Shown one piece after another: positions 31,456-41,016 of a stretch of DNA of 64,000 nt (within the stretch, counting starts at the first letter, position 1; each line of letters begins with the position of its first letter). The notes under the pieces are model-generated. The model did no database searches. It was given only the letters and a program-made list of their open reading frames with translations, and had not been told where the DNA came from. The translations under genes were made by a program, and so were the position numbers. The stretch is from Gammaproteobacteria bacterium (GTDB taxonomy: Bacteria; Pseudomonadota; Gammaproteobacteria; S012-40): positions 1 through 64,000 of the forward strand of contig WFPC01000018.1 of assembly GCA_015487785.1 (NCBI GenBank). The letters run 5' to 3'.

Positions 31456-33441
31456 ATGGACTACAGTTACCTCAACGATACCCTGGCCCTGCTTGCTGCC
31501 GCCGTGGCGGTGGTGGCGTTGTTTCAGCGTCTGCATTTGCCGCCCATTCTCGGTTACCTGGTGGTGGGGGTGGTACTGGGTCCCCATGGTCTGGCCCTGA
31601 TCGCCGACACCGAACATACCCGGGGTTTCGCCGAGTTCGGCGTGGTGTTTCTGTTGTTCACCATCGGCCTGGAGTTTTCCCTCCCGTTGTTGATCCGCAT
31701 GAAGGGCGCCGTGTTCGGTCTGGGCGGCGCCCAGGTGTTACTGACGACCTTGGTGACCACCCTGGTGGCGCTGTATTTCGGGCTCGAACTGGAGAGCGCC
31801 CTGGTGCTGGGGGGGATCGTGTCCATGTCGTCCACGGCGCTGGTGATCAAGCAGCTCACAGACCAGGTGGAGCTGCATTCCCGGCATGGCCGCAATGCTG
31901 TGGGTGTGTTGTTGTTCCAGGACATCATGGTGATTCCGTTTCTCATTCTGGTGTCCAGTTTCGCGGCTCCCACGGACGAGCCGGTGTTGATGTCTCTGGC
32001 CACGGCGTTGGGCGGTGGCATTCTCGCTCTGTTGCTGATCCTGGCCCTGGGGCACTGGGCGGTGCAGCCCCTGTTCACCGTGGTGGCGCGTTTCCAGTCC
32101 ATGGAATTGTTCACCCTGGCGGTATTGCTGGTGACCCTGGGGGCGGCCTGGATCACCCATCACATGGGTCTATCGCTGGCCCTGGGTGCTTTTTTCGCCG
32201 GCATGATGCTGGGGGAGACGGAGTTTCGTCATCAGGTAGAGGCGGAGATCCGGCCCTTTCGCGACATTCTGCTGGGATTGTTTTTCGTTACCATCGGCAT
32301 GCTGCTGGATGTGGGGCTGTTGCCGCAGATCTGGCTCCAGGTCGTGTTGTTGCTGGTGTGTTTGATAGCGTTCAAGCTGTTGCTCATCATCGGCCTGTGC
32401 CGCTTGGCCGGCTGGGACAAGGCAGTGGCCTTGCGCACCGGTTTGGTGCTGGCTCACGGCGGGGAGTTCGGTTTTGCCATTCTGGCCATGGCAATGAATT
32501 CCAGCATGCTGGATGCCGAGCTGGGCCAGGTGGTGCTGGCGGCGCTGTTGTTGAGCATGGCCCTGGCACCCATCCTGATCCGCTACAACGGGCGCCTGGG
32601 TGCCTTGCTGTTGCCCGGCGAGGTGGCCCAGAGTCGCGCGCTGATGCGCGAGCGTATCGAGCAGGCCGCAGAGGGCTTGCGCAATCACGTCATTATCTGC
32701 GGCTATGGGCGGGTGGGCCAGAACGTGGCTCATTTTCTCGACGAGGAAGGCATCGAGTATCTGGCGCTGGATCTCGACCCGGTGCTGGTACAGAATGCCA
32801 TCAAGGCCCAGCAGCCGGTCAGTTACGGTGATGCCGCCAATATCGAGCTGTTGCGGGCGGCTGGCCTGGAGCAGGCCGCGGCGGTGGTGATCAGTCTGTG
32901 TGACGTGGATACGGCGCTGAAGATCCTGCACAAGCTGCGCCTGGTATCGAAGGACATTCCCGTATTGGTGCGCACCGACGACGATTCCGAGCTGGAGCGC
33001 CTGCAGGCCGCCGGTGCCACCGAGGTGATTCCGGAGACCATGGAGGCCAGCCTGATGTTGTCCTCGCATCTGTTGCTGATGCTCAACGTGCCGGTCTCGC
33101 GGGTCTTCCAGCGTATCCGCAAGGCGCGGCAGAACCGCTATGCCCTGTTGCGCCGGCTCTTTCCAGGCGAGGAGGCCACGCTCAACACCACCGCCGTGGT
33201 CAAGCAGCTTCGTGCCATCGAATTACCGGCGCAGTTGGTGGCACCGATCCGGCTGGGCGATCTCGGACTGCCCGACAAGGGGATTTTGGTCACCGCCGTG
33301 GTGCAGAACCATGAACGCATCCAGTATCCTGACGAGAACCTGGAACTGCGAGGGGGGGAAACCCTGGTACTCTATGGTACGCCGGCGGCGCTGGATCAGG
33401 CGGAGCTTTCCATGTTGCACGAGGCGCTGGACATCGTCTGA
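31456..33441 (+). CDS. Kef-type K+/H+ (cation:proton) antiporter with RCK domain
   Basis: The 661-residue protein has a CPA2 antiporter core of about 12 helices (residues 1-380), with G-Y-L-V-V-G-V-V-L-G-P and F-L-L-F-T-I-G-L-E-F. A TrkA-N (RCK) domain follows, beginning H-V-I-I-C-G-Y-G-R-V-G-Q, and then a TrkA-C domain with R-G-G-E-T-L-V-L-Y-G. It is most like YbaL/KefB potassium efflux systems. ATG 31456 follows GGAAAATC. It sits just upstream of phoB without a clear terminator. Confidence 0.9.
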   Translation: MDYSYLNDTLALLAAAVAVVALFQRLHLPPILGYLVVGVVLGPHGLALIADTEHTRGFAEFGVVFLLFTIGLEFSLPLLIRMKGAVFGLGGAQVLLTTLVTTLVALYFGLELESALVLGGIVSMSSTALVIKQLTDQVELHSRHGRNAVGVLLFQDIMVIPFLILVSSFAAPTDEPVLMSLATALGGGILALLLILALGHWAVQPLFTVVARFQSMELFTLAVLLVTLGAAWITHHMGLSLALGAFFAGMMLGETEFRHQVEAEIRPFRDILLGLFFVTIGMLLDVGLLPQIWLQVVLLLVCLIAFKLLLIIGLCRLAGWDKAVALRTGLVLAHGGEFGFAILAMAMNSSMLDAELGQVVLAALLLSMALAPILIRYNGRLGALLLPGEVAQSRALMRERIEQAAEGLRNHVIICGYGRVGQNVAHFLDEEGIEYLALDLDPVLVQNAIKAQQPVSYGDAANIELLRAAGLEQAAAVVISLCDVDTALKILHKLRLVSKDIPVLVRTDDDSELERLQAAGATEVIPETMEASLMLSSHLLLMLNVPVSRVFQRIRKARQNRYALLRRLFPGEEATLNTTAVVKQLRAIELPAQLVAPIRLGDLGLPDKGILVTAVVQNHERIQYPDENLELRGGETLVLYGTPAALDQAELSMLHEALDIV

Positions 33442-33464
33442 CGAGGAGAGCCGCGAAAATTGCA

Positions 33465-33482
33465 ATGTCATGAAAATGTAAC
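33465..33482 (+). promoter_or_regulatory. Pho box upstream of phoB
   Basis: ATGTCATGAAAATGTAAC matches the PhoB-binding consensus (CTGTCAT-N4-CTGTCAT type) at 14 of 18 positions with the correct 11-bp repeat spacing. It sits 46 nt before the phoB start, consistent with autoregulation. Confidence 0.75.
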
Positions 33483-33528
33483 AAAATGCCGATTCAATAA
33501 GTGGGCGGGTCAACGATGAGACAATGCC

Positions 33529-34215
33529 ATGGGTGCAACGATATTACTGGTGGAAGACGAGGAGGCCATCCGCGAAATGACGGCTTTCAGCCTGGCGCAG
33601 GCCGGTTTCGACATCGAGGAGGCCGCCGATGCCCAGCAGGCGGTGACTTGCCTGGCCGAGCGGCGGCCGGATCTGATCCTGCTGGACTGGATGTTGCCTG
33701 ACATCAGCGGTATCGAGCTGGCCCGGCGTTTCAAGCGCGAGGATTTGACGCGCGATATTCCGCTCATTATGCTCACCGCACGGGGGGAAGAAGACGAAAA
33801 GCTGCGCGGATTCGATGCCGGCGCCGACGATTACATCACCAAACCCTTTTCCCCCAAGGAACTGATCGCACGAATCAAGGCCGTGCTGCGTCGCAGCAGC
33901 GGCCTCAACGGCGAGGTGGTGAGCCTTGGTGGCCTGGAATTGGACGAGGGCGCACACCGTATTTTCGCTAACGGGCGGCCGGTGGACATGGGGCCGACGG
34001 AATACCGTCTGCTGAGTTTCTTCATGCGGCATCCCGAGCGGGTCTACAGCCGGGGACAATTGCTGGACCGGGTATGGGGCAGTAATGTCTATGTGGAAGA
34101 ACGCACCGTCGATGTACACATTCGCCGCTTGCGCAAGGCGCTGGAGGCCCATGGCCTGGCCCGTGTCATCCAGACAGTGCGGGGCGCGGGCTATCGTTTT
34201 TCCGCCCAGGAGTGA
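33529..34215 (+). CDS. phoB: Phosphate response regulator PhoB
   Basis: The 228-residue protein has an N-terminal receiver (E-D-E-E near the start, phospho-acceptor D in L-L-D-W-M-L-P-D, K in [13 protein letters not shown]) and a C-terminal OmpR-type winged helix ([23 protein letters not shown]). It activates phosphate genes by binding Pho boxes, three clusters of which lie in this window. phoR follows 2 nt downstream of its stop. Confidence 0.97.
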   Translation: MGATILLVEDEEAIREMTAFSLAQAGFDIEEAADAQQAVTCLAERRPDLILLDWMLPDISGIELARRFKREDLTRDIPLIMLTARGEEDEKLRGFDAGADDYITKPFSPKELIARIKAVLRRSSGLNGEVVSLGGLELDEGAHRIFANGRPVDMGPTEYRLLSFFMRHPERVYSRGQLLDRVWGSNVYVEERTVDVHIRRLRKALEAHGLARVIQTVRGAGYRFSAQE

Positions 34216-34217
34216 AA

Positions 34218-35537
34218 ATGGCTGGCCGGCACGGCACTGAGTATTGGCGCCTGGCTGGTATCGCCTTGCCGGCGCTGTTGCTGGGTGCCCTGCTGGGGAT
34301 GCCGGGCTGGGGCCTGGCATTGGGTCTGCTGGCCTACCTGATCTACCATTTGCGCAACTTGGCCCGCCTGCGGGACTGGCTGGACAATCATCACCAGGCC
34401 GAGCCTCCCGAGGCCGGGGGCTTGTGGGGCGAGGTGTTCAACCATATCCATCATCTGCAGCAGCGCAACAAGAAGCAGAAGCGCAAGCTGGCCAATGCCC
34501 TGAGCCGGTTCCAGCAAGTGGCCACCGCCTTGCCCGATGCCACCATCATTCTGCGCGAGACCGGCGAAATCGAATGGTGTAACGAGGCGGCCAAGCGCCT
34601 GCTGGGGCTGCGCACCCCGCAGGATATCGGCAATCACATCACCAACCTGATTCGTACCCCGGCTTTTTTCCACTATCTCAATCACGAGGACTTCAGCGAA
34701 CCACTGGAGATGCCCTCGCCGGTCAACAGCGACATCAACCTGGCCATACGCGTGATTCCCTATGGCCGTTCCCTGCGCCTGATGCTGGCCCGCGACATGA
34801 CCCGGGTACAGCGCCTGGAGCAGACCCGCCGGGTATTCGTGGCCAATGTGTCCCATGAGTTGCGTACCCCCCTGACGGTGATCAATGGGTATCTGGAGAG
34901 TCTCGCCGATAGTGAGGAGGCGGTTCTCAGGCCCTGGCGCAAGCCTCTGCAGCAGATGCAGCAACAGGCCAAGCGCATGGCCCGTATCGTGGACGAATTG
35001 CTGAGCCTGTCGCGACTGGAGACCAAGCCGCCGCCGTTGCTGGAAAAGGCCGTGGCGATACCGGCCCTGCTGGCCAATCTGAAGGAAGAAGCGCGCATTC
35101 TTTCCGGTGAGCGAAAACACGATATCCGTTTCGAGGTGGACGAGAGCCTCTGGCTCAAGGGTGCCGCCGACGAGCTGGAAAGCGCTTTTTCCAACCTGTT
35201 GTCCAATGCCATTCGTTATACCCCGGCCGGGGGGCGTATCGAGGTGCGCTGGTACCAGGACGACACGGGGGCCCACTTCGAGGTACAGGACAGCGGAGTG
35301 GGCATTGCCAGCGAGGATATTCCCAAACTCACCGAGCGTTTCTACCGGGTCGATATCGCCCGCTCCCGGGCCACCGGTGGCACCGGACTGGGGCTGGCCA
35401 TCGTCAAGCACGTGGTCAACCGTCATGGTGCCAGCCTGCGTATCGAGAGCACGGTGGGAGAGGGCAGCCTGTTCGCCTGTGATTTCCCTTCCCGGCTGGT
35501 CAGCCGGGCCGTGACAAAAGCCGCCGCGCTGTCATAA
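34218..35537 (+). CDS. phoR: Phosphate sensor kinase PhoR
   Basis: The 439-residue sensor has two N-terminal TM helices, a PAS-like domain (about 95-200), the H-box V-S-H-E-L-R-T-P-L-T-V, and a HATPase domain with N-A-I-R-Y-T-P, D-S-G-V-G-I and G-T-G-L-G-L. It phosphorylates PhoB under phosphate starvation and is controlled by PhoU and the Pst transporter, both encoded downstream. AGGAG precedes ATG 34218; GTG 34212 is less likely. The stop lies inside the pstS Pho-box array. Confidence 0.96.
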   Translation: MAGRHGTEYWRLAGIALPALLLGALLGMPGWGLALGLLAYLIYHLRNLARLRDWLDNHHQAEPPEAGGLWGEVFNHIHHLQQRNKKQKRKLANALSRFQQVATALPDATIILRETGEIEWCNEAAKRLLGLRTPQDIGNHITNLIRTPAFFHYLNHEDFSEPLEMPSPVNSDINLAIRVIPYGRSLRLMLARDMTRVQRLEQTRRVFVANVSHELRTPLTVINGYLESLADSEEAVLRPWRKPLQQMQQQAKRMARIVDELLSLSRLETKPPPLLEKAVAIPALLANLKEEARILSGERKHDIRFEVDESLWLKGAADELESAFSNLLSNAIRYTPAGGRIEVRWYQDDTGAHFEVQDSGVGIASEDIPKLTERFYRVDIARSRATGGTGLGLAIVKHVVNRHGASLRIESTVGEGSLFACDFPSRLVSRAVTKAAALS

Positions 35538-35568
35538 AACGGTCATCTTTGTGTAATAAAACAGTCAT
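35529..35568 (+). promoter_or_regulatory. Four-repeat Pho-box array upstream of pstS
   Basis: Seven-base repeats CTGTCAT (35529), CGGTCAT (35540), GTGTAAT (35551) and CAGTCAT (35562) recur exactly every 11 bp, separated by A- or T-rich tetramers. This is a tandem PhoB site, expected to make pstS strongly phosphate-responsive. It overlaps the end of phoR. Confidence 0.9.
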
Positions 35569-35622
35569 CGTTGTTGCCCATACTCGGTGCACACATTTAC
35601 ACTAGAGACTAGGAGAGAGTTC

Positions 35623-36600
35623 ATGAAACCTGCACGCATGCTCGCCGCCCTCGGCCTGACATTGGGTCTGGGGCTTGCCGGCCAGGCCGGTGCCGTCACC
35701 CAGCTCGACCCCAAGCTGCCCGAATACCATCGCGCCAGCGGTGTTTCCGGCAATCTTTCCAGCGTCGGCTCGGATACCCTGGCCAACCTGATGACCCTGT
35801 GGGCGGAAGAATTCAAGCGGGTCTATCCCAACGTCAACATTCAGATCCAGGCTGCCGGTTCATCCACGGCGCCGCCCGCGCTCACCGAAGGCACCGCTAA
35901 TCTGGGGCCCATGAGTCGCAAGATGAAGAGCAAGGAAATCGAGGCCTTCGAACGGCGCCATGGCTACAAGCCCACCGCCATTCCAGTGGCCATCGATGCC
36001 CTGGCGGTCTATGTGCACAAGGACAATCCCATAGAAGGCCTGACCATTCCCCAGGTCGACGCCATTTTTTCCTCCACCCGCAAGTGTGGCTACCGTGAGG
36101 ACATCACCAAATGGGGCCAACTGGGCCTGGGCGGTAGCTGGAAAAATCGTCGCATCCAGTTGTTCGGACGCAATTCGGTTTCCGGAACCTATGGTTACTT
36201 CAAGAAAAAAGCCCTGTGCAAGGGGGATTACAAGAACACGGTCAACGAGCAACCCGGTTCGGCCTCGGTGGTGCAGTCGGTATCGGCCTCGCTCAATGGT
36301 ATCGGCTATTCCGGCATCGGTTACAAGACCTCGGGTGTGCGCGCGGTACCCCTGGCCAAGAAACCCGGCAAGCCCTTTGTCGCCGCCACCCCCGAGAATG
36401 CCGTCAAGGGCCGTTATCCCCTGTCGCGTTCTCTCTATGTCTATGTGAACAAACATCCCAACAGGCCCTTGCCGCCGCTGGAGCGGGAATTCATCAAGCT
36501 GGTGTTGTCCAAGACCGGCCAGCAGGTGGTGATCAAGGACGGTTATATCCCCTTGCCGGCCAAGGAGGTCAACAAGGTGCTGAAAAAACTGGAACGCTGA
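35623..36600 (+). CDS. pstS: Phosphate-binding protein PstS
   Basis: The 325-residue periplasmic protein has a signal peptide ending Q-A-G-A. The mature protein has S-V-G-S-D-T-L and [14 protein letters not shown], where the phosphate-binding Ser/Thr lie, and Y-V-N-K. It delivers phosphate to PstCAB. ATG 35623 lies behind GGAGAG. It is separated from pstC by a terminator and a small LMW-phosphatase-like gene. Confidence 0.93.
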   Translation: MKPARMLAALGLTLGLGLAGQAGAVTQLDPKLPEYHRASGVSGNLSSVGSDTLANLMTLWAEEFKRVYPNVNIQIQAAGSSTAPPALTEGTANLGPMSRKMKSKEIEAFERRHGYKPTAIPVAIDALAVYVHKDNPIEGLTIPQVDAIFSSTRKCGYREDITKWGQLGLGGSWKNRRIQLFGRNSVSGTYGYFKKKALCKGDYKNTVNEQPGSASVVQSVSASLNGIGYSGIGYKTSGVRAVPLAKKPGKPFVAATPENAVKGRYPLSRSLYVYVNKHPNRPLPPLEREFIKLVLSKTGQQVVIKDGYIPLPAKEVNKVLKKLER

Positions 36601-36605
36601 GTTCG

Positions 36606-36629
36606 AAAGGCCCCGTAATGGGGCCTTTT
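36606..36629 (+). terminator. Terminator after pstS
   Basis: AAAGGCCCC / GGGGCCTTT with a GTAAT loop and four T residues forms a good hairpin 6 nt after pstS. It would make pstS the most abundant product of the operon, as is usual for binding proteins. Confidence 0.85.
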
Positions 36630-36645
36630 GTTTGACGGCTTGCTC

Positions 36646-37038
36646 ATGTATAAGCGCAGAGTACGGGTTTTGTTCCATGCCGCTTCGCCGGGCCGTGCCG
36701 TGCTCGCCTGTGCCCTGGCCCGGCGCCAGGCACCGCAATGGCTGGAGTGCCGGGCCTGTGGCGTGGATGCGATGGCGCTCGCTTGGTGGCGTGATAGCCT
36801 GGTTTTCCTGCAGCGGCCCGAGCGCCTGGGGATGTTGGACGAAGACGCGCTGCACTGGGCCGACCTGCTGGTGAGCCTGGACGAGCAAGTGGTTCCGCCG
36901 AATCTTCCGGCCTCCCTGCGCCACAAGCACTGGCCGCTGGATGACGCCTCGCTCGCCGTCCAGCTGGAGCGGCGTATTCGCGGCATGGTGGGCGGGTTGA
37001 GCATGATGAGCCGGCAGTCGCCTGTCACAATACTGTAA
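36646..37038 (+). CDS. Degenerate LMW-phosphatase/ArsC-like protein
   Basis: The 130-residue protein looks like a low-molecular-weight protein tyrosine phosphatase in outline: a V-L-F start, A-L-A-R-R-Q-A-P, W-A-D-L-L-V-S-L and H-W-P-L-D-D near the end. The P-loop that should read C-x5-R has no cysteine (V-L-F-H-A-A-S-P-G-R). It therefore cannot act as a normal phosphatase. Its location between pstS and pstC hints at a phosphate-linked binding role. ATG 36646 has no strong ribosome binding site. Confidence 0.55.
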   Translation: MYKRRVRVLFHAASPGRAVLACALARRQAPQWLECRACGVDAMALAWWRDSLVFLQRPERLGMLDEDALHWADLLVSLDEQVVPPNLPASLRHKHWPLDDASLAVQLERRIRGMVGGLSMMSRQSPVTIL

Positions 37039-37060
37039 TATTTCTGTCATAAACTGGCAT
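37022..37060 (+). promoter_or_regulatory. Second Pho-box array before pstC
   Basis: CTGTCAC (37022), CTGTAAT (37033) and CTGTCAT (37044) lie 11 bp apart, with a further CTGGCAT at 37054. The array overlaps the stop of the small upstream gene and ends 1-11 nt before the annotated pstC ATG, so either a downstream start or a secondary regulatory role is implied. Confidence 0.8.
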
Positions 37061-37061
37061 C

Positions 37062-39326
37062 ATGGCCAAAACAAGCACCGATAGCCGCGTTTTGCCCGAT
37101 GCCGATCGACTGATTCGTCGTCGGCACCGGCGTATGTTGCTCGATCACCTGGCGCGCTACGGCGTCGGTGTGGGCGGGGTGGGAGTGATCATTGCCATCA
37201 CCCTGATTTTCTTCTACCTCACCCTGGTGGTCCTGCCTTTGTTCAAGCCCGCCGACATGGCCGAGGTGGCGCAATATCCTCGTCCGGGCGATGCCACCAG
37301 TGAAACCCTGTTGCTCAGCATGGAGGAGCAGGCCGAGATTGCCCTGCGGCTGGATCGCTCGGGCAAGGTGGTGTTTTTCGACGTGCATGATGGCCGGGTC
37401 TTGCAGCGGCATGCGCTGGATGTGCCTCCGGATGTGCAGATTACCGCCTTTGCCCAGATGGAGCCCGGGGCCAAGGTGCTTGCCCTGGGGCTTTCCGACG
37501 GCGCGGTGCTGGTGGTCAAGCCCGAGTACGAGGTGAGTTATCCCGACGATCGGCGCCTGATCAGCCCCAAGCTGACTTATCCTCTGGGTGAGGAACCCAT
37601 CGCACTCGATCCCGCGGGCGAGCCCATTCGTGTTCTGGCGGTGCAGCACAGTGAAGAAGGCATCACCCTGGTTGCCGCCACTGACGCGCAGTTGCTGGTT
37701 TCGACCTTCGAGAGCGAGGAATCCCTGTTCGATGACGAAGTGAGTTACGAGCAGAGTGGCGCGAGCCTGGACTTGCCGCCCCATGATGTGCGCCAATTGC
37801 TGCTCGATGGCGAGCAGCGCCTGCTCTACGCGGTGACCGCCGATGGCAAGGTACATGCCTATGATGTGAGTGACAAGGAAGATCCGCGCTGGCTGGAATC
37901 GGTACAGTTGGCGCGCGGCGAGAAACTGGGACAGGTCCGCTTTCAGACCGGCACGATTTCCCTGCTGGTGCCCACCACCGATGGAGTGGTGACCCAGTGG
38001 TTTCCGGTGCGTGATGCCAACAACGACATCCATCTGCGCAAGATCCGCCGCTTTGAACTGGGCAATGCGCCCATGATCCTGGCGCCGGAGCATGCTCGCA
38101 AGGCCTTCGTGGCCGCCGACGCCCAGGGTCGGGTCACTCTGGTGCACACCACCGCCGAGCGTATCGTGCTGCAGCAGCAGGTGGGCCAGCAAGGTTTCGT
38201 GCAGGCGGCCATTTCGCCACGGGCCGATAAGCTGTTGCTGGAAACCGGCGACGGCAGCATCCATGTGCTGGACGTGGAGAACAAGCACCCGGAGATTTCC
38301 TGGAGTTCCCTGTGGGGCAAGGTGTGGTACGAGAACTATCCCGAGCCGGCCTATATCTGGCAGTCGTCCTCGGCCAGCAATGATTTCGAGCCCAAGTTCA
38401 GCCTCACGCCCCTGTCCTTCGGTACCCTCAAGGCGGCCTTCTACGCCATGTTGCTGGCCATGCCCCTGGCCATACTCGGGGCCATTTTCACCGCCTATTT
38501 CATGGCGCCCAAGTTGCGCCAGACGGTCAAGCCCACCATCGAGATCATGGAGGCCCTGCCCACGGTCATTCTGGGTTTTCTGGCCGGTCTCTGGCTGGCG
38601 CCCTTTCTCGAGGCGCATCTGCCGGGGGTGTTTTCCCTGCTGGTGATCCTGCCGCTGGGCATTCTGCTGTTCGCTTTTATGTGGACCCGCCTGCCGGGCA
38701 GCCTGCGCCATCGCATTCCCGAGGGCTGGCAACCCCTGTTGCTGGTGCCGGCGGTGTTGCTGCTGAGCTGGTTTGCCATCGCCGTGAGCCCGTTGCTGGA
38801 AACCACTCTGTTCGATGGCAACATGCCCCTGTGGTTGCACGAGCGCCTGGGGATAGATTTCGATCAGCGCAATTCCATCGTGGTGGGCCTGGCCATGGGT
38901 TTTGCGGTGATTCCCACTATTTTCTCCATTGCCGAAGATGCCATCTTCAACGTGCCGCGCCATCTTACCACCGGTTCGCTGGCACTGGGAGCCACGCCCT
39001 GGCAGACCTTTACCCGGGTGGTGCTGCTCACCGCCAGCCCGGGTATCTTCTCGGCGGTGATGATCGGTCTCGGGCGGGCCGTGGGCGAGACCATGATCGT
39101 GCTCATGGCCACCGGCAACACCCCGGTGATGGATTTCAGCATCTTCCAGGGCATGCGCACCCTGTCGGCCAATATCGCGGTGGAGATGCCGGAGTCCGAG
39201 GTGGGTAGCACCCATTACCGGGTATTGTTCCTGGCGGCCCTGGTGCTGTTCGCCTTCACCTTCGTGTTCAACACCCTGGCCGAGCTGGTGCGCCAGCGGT
39301 TGCGCCGCAAGTACAGTTCCCTGTAG
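37062..39326 (+). CDS. pstC: Phosphate transport permease PstC, long form
   Basis: The protein has 754 residues, more than twice E. coli PstC. After the first TM helix (about 36-58) comes a large beta-rich extracytoplasmic domain (about 70-420), followed by five helices and the permease signature (G-A-T-P-W-Q-T-F, V-G-E-T-M-I-V). Long PstC forms are usual in pseudomonads. No ribosome binding site precedes ATG 37062, and M25 at 37134 could be an alternative start given the adjacent Pho boxes. Confidence 0.92.
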   Translation: MAKTSTDSRVLPDADRLIRRRHRRMLLDHLARYGVGVGGVGVIIAITLIFFYLTLVVLPLFKPADMAEVAQYPRPGDATSETLLLSMEEQAEIALRLDRSGKVVFFDVHDGRVLQRHALDVPPDVQITAFAQMEPGAKVLALGLSDGAVLVVKPEYEVSYPDDRRLISPKLTYPLGEEPIALDPAGEPIRVLAVQHSEEGITLVAATDAQLLVSTFESEESLFDDEVSYEQSGASLDLPPHDVRQLLLDGEQRLLYAVTADGKVHAYDVSDKEDPRWLESVQLARGEKLGQVRFQTGTISLLVPTTDGVVTQWFPVRDANNDIHLRKIRRFELGNAPMILAPEHARKAFVAADAQGRVTLVHTTAERIVLQQQVGQQGFVQAAISPRADKLLLETGDGSIHVLDVENKHPEISWSSLWGKVWYENYPEPAYIWQSSSASNDFEPKFSLTPLSFGTLKAAFYAMLLAMPLAILGAIFTAYFMAPKLRQTVKPTIEIMEALPTVILGFLAGLWLAPFLEAHLPGVFSLLVILPLGILLFAFMWTRLPGSLRHRIPEGWQPLLLVPAVLLLSWFAIAVSPLLETTLFDGNMPLWLHERLGIDFDQRNSIVVGLAMGFAVIPTIFSIAEDAIFNVPRHLTTGSLALGATPWQTFTRVVLLTASPGIFSAVMIGLGRAVGETMIVLMATGNTPVMDFSIFQGMRTLSANIAVEMPESEVGSTHYRVLFLAALVLFAFTFVFNTLAELVRQRLRRKYSSL

Positions 39327-39344
39327 GCGGGCGAGGAGAGTACG

Positions 39345-41006
39345 GTGAGTCGACGAACGATCAAGACCTGGTTCAACAGTGGCGACCCCTGGGTGTGGAT
39401 GACCGCCGCCGCGGTGAGCATCAGCGTGATCATGGTGGCGGGCCTGTTGTTGCTCATCGGCGTGCGCGGGCTGAGTTATTTCTGGCCGGCGGACATCCAC
39501 CAGATCGAATACCGTGACGATCAGGGCCGTATCGCCACCGTGATCGGTGAAATCTACGACGAAGAACAAGTACCCGCCGCACGTCTGCGCGATGCCGGAA
39601 TCAGCCTGCCGCCGGACCAGGAACTGGCTACCCGTTACCTCATCAAGATCGGGAATCGCGAGTTGCACGGGCTGGATTTCCGCTGGTTGTTGGCCGATCA
39701 CATGGTCTCCGATACCCTGCCGGCCGAGGTGTTCGTGGCCGAGCGACGGGAGTGGGGCAATTTCTACGGCTACCTGGTGGGAGTCAAGCAAGGCGGTCGC
39801 CTAGTGGACGGTGATGCCTGGCAGGCCTTGGCCCCGCGCCTGGAGCGGGCCCGTGCCCTGCAAGATGAGATCAGCCGGCTGGAAAAGAAGGAAATCGGCG
39901 CCATCAACTACCAGTTGGAGCGCCTGCGCCTGCAGCGACGCAAGCTGGAACTCGCCGGCGAGGACACGCCGGACAAGCTGGCCGAGATCGAGGTCGAGCG
40001 CCAGCAATTGCAGCAGCACTATCAGGATCTGCAGGCCAGGCTGAACCAGCTCTACGGGGATATCAAGCGCGACAGCCTGGTGGCTCGGGTGGCCGATGGC
40101 AGCGAACACGAACTGCCGCTGGCCAGCATCGTGGCCGTACACCGGCCCAATGCGCTGTCGTGGTGGCAGAAGAGCGGCCTGTACCTGGACAATCTGTGGC
40201 AGTTCGTCTCCGGCGAGCCTCGCGAGGCCAATACCGAGGGCGGTATCTTCCCGGCCATTTTCGGCACCGTGATGATGGTCATCATCATGTCGATATTCGT
40301 GACGCCCTTTGGCGTGGTGGCAGCGGTCTATCTGCGTGAATATGCCAGGCAGGGCGTGCTCACCCGCCTGATCCGCATTGCGGTGAACAACCTGGCCGGG
40401 GTGCCGTCCATCGTCTATGGTGTGTTCGGGCTGGGTTTCTTCGTGTATTTTCTCGGCGGCAATATCGATCGGCTGTTCTTTCCCGAGGCCATGCCGGCAC
40501 CCACTTTTGGCACCCCCGGTATCCTGTGGGCTTCATTGACCCTGGCCATTCTCACCCTGCCGGTGGTGATCGTGGCCACCGAGGAAGGCCTGGCACGGAT
40601 TCCCCGCAACATCCGCGAGGGCAGCCTGGCCCTGGGCGCCACCAAGTGGGAGACCCTGTGGCGCACCGTGATTCCCATGGCCAGCCCCTCCATCATGACG
40701 GGCCTGATCCTGGCGGTGGCCCGGGCTGCCGGCGAGGTGGCGCCGTTGATGCTGGTGGGAGTGGTCAAGCTGGCACCCTCGTTGCCGCTGGACGGCAATT
40801 TCCCCTACCTGCATCTGGACCGCAAGTTCATGCACCTGGGCTTTCACATCTACGATGTGGGCTTCCAGAGCCCCAACGTGGAGGCAGCACGGCCGCTGGT
40901 CTATGCCACCGCCCTGTTGCTGGTGGTGGTGATCATCCTGCTCAACGTGACCGCCATCATGATCCGCAACCGACTGCGGGAAAAATACAAGTCCCTGGAT
41001 CAATGA
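39345..41006 (+). CDS. pstA: Phosphate transport permease PstA, long form
   Basis: The 553-residue protein starts at GTG 39345 behind GAGGAGAG. TM1 (about 18-46) is followed by an extracytoplasmic insert (about 50-285), with a strong coiled coil at about 165-245 rich in Leu/Arg/Gln heptads. The permease core then shows G-A-T-K-W-E-T-L and A-R-A-A-G-E-V-A-P. Together with PstC it forms the membrane channel of the phosphate ABC transporter. Confidence 0.92.
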   Translation: MSRRTIKTWFNSGDPWVWMTAAAVSISVIMVAGLLLLIGVRGLSYFWPADIHQIEYRDDQGRIATVIGEIYDEEQVPAARLRDAGISLPPDQELATRYLIKIGNRELHGLDFRWLLADHMVSDTLPAEVFVAERREWGNFYGYLVGVKQGGRLVDGDAWQALAPRLERARALQDEISRLEKKEIGAINYQLERLRLQRRKLELAGEDTPDKLAEIEVERQQLQQHYQDLQARLNQLYGDIKRDSLVARVADGSEHELPLASIVAVHRPNALSWWQKSGLYLDNLWQFVSGEPREANTEGGIFPAIFGTVMMVIIMSIFVTPFGVVAAVYLREYARQGVLTRLIRIAVNNLAGVPSIVYGVFGLGFFVYFLGGNIDRLFFPEAMPAPTFGTPGILWASLTLAILTLPVVIVATEEGLARIPRNIREGSLALGATKWETLWRTVIPMASPSIMTGLILAVARAAGEVAPLMLVGVVKLAPSLPLDGNFPYLHLDRKFMHLGFHIYDVGFQSPNVEAARPLVYATALLLVVVIILLNVTAIMIRNRLREKYKSLDQ

Positions 41007-41016
41007 GGTAGACAGT

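Noticed and set aside
37047-39791. A 914-residue minus-strand frame opposite pstC
   Set aside because: Its composition is that of an antisense shadow, with no domain or ribosome binding site, while pstC is certain.
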